64,000 nt of DNA from [Zimmermannella] alba NBRC 15616 (GTDB lineage Bacteria; Actinomycetota; Actinomycetes; Actinomycetales; Microbacteriaceae). The notes under the pieces were generated by a model, which was not told the DNA's origin, made no database searches, and saw only the letters and a program-made list of their open reading frames with translations. This document shows, piece by piece, positions 62,563 to 64,000 of this stretch; within the stretch, counting starts at the first letter, position 1; every line of letters begins with the position of its first letter. The stretch lies in contig NZ_BCSO01000002.1 of NCBI RefSeq assembly GCF_001570905.1, forward strand, positions 163,100-227,099. The letters run 5' to 3'. The position numbers and the translations under genes were made by a program.

Positions 62563-62766
62563 ATGGCTCTCCCCAAGCGCAAGATGAGCCGCTCGAACAC
62601 GCGCTCGCGTCGTTCGCAGTGGAAGGCGTCGGTTCCGACGCTCGTGAAGACCGTTGAAAACGGCAAGGTCGTCTACAGCCTCCCGCACCGCGCGAAGCTC
62701 GTTGAGGACGCTGCTGGCACGCCCCTGCACTACGAGTACAAGGGCAAGAAGGTCGCCGACGCGTAA
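62563..62766 (+). CDS. rpmF: 50S ribosomal protein L32
   Basis: The 67-residue basic protein begins [20 protein letters not shown] after Met, the L32 signature. The zinc-ribbon cysteines of some L32 forms are absent, so this is the Cys-free type. AGAGAGG precedes the ATG. Confidence 0.97.
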   Translation: MALPKRKMSRSNTRSRRSQWKASVPTLVKTVENGKVVYSLPHRAKLVEDAAGTPLHYEYKGKKVADA

Positions 62767-62806
62767 ATCGCGTCGTCCTTCACGCTGCACGAATTCACGA
62801 ATTCGA

Positions 62807-63529
62807 GTGACTGCAATCGACCCCGGGTCCACGTCGCTGGCTGAGCTGGCACGTGAACTCGGGGTCGATTTCGTTCCGTCGCTGCTTGAGACTGCACTCA
62901 CGCACACTTCGTACGCGTTTGAGCAGGGTGGCGAGCACTCGGAGCGGCTCGAGTTTATTGGCGACCGCATCCTCGGTCAGGCGGTTGCGATTTGGCTTTA
63001 CGAGCACTGCCCGGATGACGACGAGGGGATGCTCTCGCGGTACACGCATGCGCTCGTGTCCACCGTCTCACTCGCCGAGATTGCGCGGGGCATCGGCCTC
63101 GGCGCGCACCTGCGACTTGGCAAGGGTGAACAGCGCACGGGTGGCCGCGACAAGGATTCGCTGCTCGCGGATGCGATGGAGGCGGTCTTTGGTGCCGCGT
63201 ACCTGTCTGCCGGACCTGAGGCGGCGCGGGATCTCGTGCTGCGTTTGGTGACGCCGAAGTTTGATGAGGTGTCGCGCCTTGGTGCGGCGCTTGATCCGAA
63301 GACGGCGTTGCAGGAGCTTGCTGCCGCGCGCGGTGGGCAGGCTCCCGTCTACGAGCTGTCCGGCACTGGGCCCGACCACGACCGCTCCTTTGTTGCGCGT
63401 GTCGTTGTCACCTCGCGCAAGGGCACGCGCGTGCTCGCGGAGGCGACGGGCCAAGGCACGAGCAAGAAGGCGGCCGAGCTTGAGGCGGCCATGCGCGCCT
63501 GGCAGGAGCTCTCGGGCCGCGAACGTTAG
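62807..63529 (+). CDS. rnc: Ribonuclease III
   Basis: The 240-residue enzyme cleaves double-stranded RNA (rRNA precursors and others). The nuclease signature is ERLEFIGDRILGQAV (46-60) with the catalytic acidic residues kept but Arg where Ser is usual; DAMEAVFGAAYLSAG carries the later Asp and Glu. A dsRNA-binding domain ends the protein (PKTALQELAAARG to KKAAELEAAMRAW). The GTG at 62807 is inferred from the family N-terminus; no good Shine-Dalgarno is seen, and two ACGAATTC copies lie just upstream. Confidence 0.93.
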   Translation: MTAIDPGSTSLAELARELGVDFVPSLLETALTHTSYAFEQGGEHSERLEFIGDRILGQAVAIWLYEHCPDDDEGMLSRYTHALVSTVSLAEIARGIGLGAHLRLGKGEQRTGGRDKDSLLADAMEAVFGAAYLSAGPEAARDLVLRLVTPKFDEVSRLGAALDPKTALQELAAARGGQAPVYELSGTGPDHDRSFVARVVVTSRKGTRVLAEATGQGTSKKAAELEAAMRAWQELSGRER

Positions 63530-63537
63530 GGGAGCGG

Positions 63538-64000
63538 ATGCCTGAGCTTCCCGAAGTTGAGGTGGTCCGTCTCGGCCTTGCACCGGCGGTGACTGACGCT
63601 GTCGTGACGCGTGTCGAGGTGTTCGACGAGCGCGGTCTCACCCGGCATCCGGCAGGCGCTGCAGATTTTGCGGCCCAGCTTGAGGGCGCGGTGCTCGCTG
63701 AGCCTCGGCGGCGTGGGAAGTTTCTCTGGGTGCCGTTTGCTGTGGATGCGTCGTCGGCTGGTGTGTCTCGCCCTGTGCCTCGGGCGCTCATGACGCACCT
63801 CGGCATGAGTGGTCAGATGCTCCTGCGCGAACCTGGCGCGGTGGATGACCGGCACCTGCGCATCCGCATTGGCGTGGACGGGCCCGTGGGTCGATTCGAT
63901 ATCGCCTTCGTGGATCAGCGAACGTTTGGCTCGCTCGCGGTGGATCCGCTTGTTGCGACCCCCGATGTCGCTGATGAGCTCGTGCCCTCGCAAGCACTCC
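63538..64000 (+). CDS. mutM: Formamidopyrimidine-DNA glycosylase (5' part; continues past window)
   Basis: My reading from the ATG at 63538 gives MPELPEVEVVRLGLAPAV, the Fpg N-terminus with catalytic Pro (after Met removal) and Glu. RRRGKFLWVPF holds the conserved Lys near residue 60, and LMTHLGMSGQMLL and DIAFVDQRTFGSL follow. About 154 codons are present without a stop; the helix-two-turns-helix and zinc finger lie outside. The enzyme removes oxidised purines such as 8-oxoG. It is eight bases after rnc. Confidence 0.95.
   Translation, partial: MPELPEVEVVRLGLAPAVTDAVVTRVEVFDERGLTRHPAGAADFAAQLEGAVLAEPRRRGKFLWVPFAVDASSAGVSRPVPRALMTHLGMSGQMLLREPGAVDDRHLRIRIGVDGPVGRFDIAFVDQRTFGSLAVDPLVATPDVADELVPSQAL

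Noticed and set aside
1..64000. CRISPR arrays, insertion sequences, rRNA genes or prophage
   Set aside because: No regularly spaced repeats, transposase, rRNA or phage structural genes were seen anywhere in the window.

Overview
The window is high-GC DNA from an actinobacterium, most likely of the family Microbacteriaceae. The evidence is the gene order (FAH-family hydrolase, gltX, leuCD, murA, gpsA, ddl, DUF3515, thiL, rsmD, recG, coaD, DUF177, rpmF, rnc, mutM), many GTG starts, many -10 boxes 6-7 nt from the start codon (leaderless transcripts), and a type VII-type (WXG100/FtsK-SpoIIIE) locus. I do not name a genus. Most of the backbone is the conserved actinobacterial gltX-to-mutM neighbourhood, broken up by accessory blocks.

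Layout. 1-2 kb: a truncated PucR-family regulator and a TetR regulator, both minus. The TetR gene is divergent from an APC amino-acid permease with a structured leader of about 270 nt (2.1-4.1 kb). 4.1-8.7 kb: FAH-family hydrolase, gltX and a thioredoxin-reductase-like flavoprotein, interrupted by a minus-strand DUF559 endonuclease-like gene that lies between two related palindromic repeats. 8.7-9.9 kb: tRNA-Gln(CTG), a paired SMR transporter and tRNA-Glu(CTC). 10.0-38.6 kb: a large locus encoding PP2C phosphatase, FHA protein, Ser/Thr kinase, FHA-HTH protein, two giant single-pass Ig-like/Fn3 surface proteins, MoxR ATPase, DUF58 protein, degenerate transglutaminase, EssC/EccC-like ATPase with an FHA domain, three WXG100 proteins and a third FHA protein. 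38.6-45.1 kb: leuCD with a probable attenuator leader, murA, plsC, gpsA and ddl. 45.2-48.7 kb: a two-gene membrane/VWA unit of unknown function. 48.7-50.8 kb: DUF3515 lipoprotein, thiL, rsmD. 50.9-55.8 kb: a second MoxR-DUF58-transglutaminase set, this one retaining the catalytic Cys and His. Then recG, a copper block (membrane protein, CopC-like, PCuAC, DyP peroxidase; 58.0-61.4 kb), coaD, DUF177, rpmF, rnc and the start of mutM.

How the genes work together. The 28.6-kb locus looks like a phospho-regulated surface/secretion machine. The kinase and PP2C phosphatase would set the phosphorylation of FHA-binding partners. The EssC-type ATPase would export the WXG100 proteins. The two giant Ig proteins, with the MoxR/DUF58/transglutaminase trio, probably build or chaperone the envelope part. 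Its kinase-Fn3-AAA-DUF58-transglutaminase core matches the PFNA cluster described in bifidobacteria, here joined to a type VII ATPase and substrates. The most striking regulatory feature is an exactly duplicated 85-bp promoter/operator in front of two of the WXG100 genes. None of the usual mycobacterial partners (EccB, EccD, EccE, MycP) or Firmicutes partners (EsaA, EssA, EssB) is recognisable in the window, so the Ig proteins and pseudo-transglutaminase are candidates for unrecognised machine parts.
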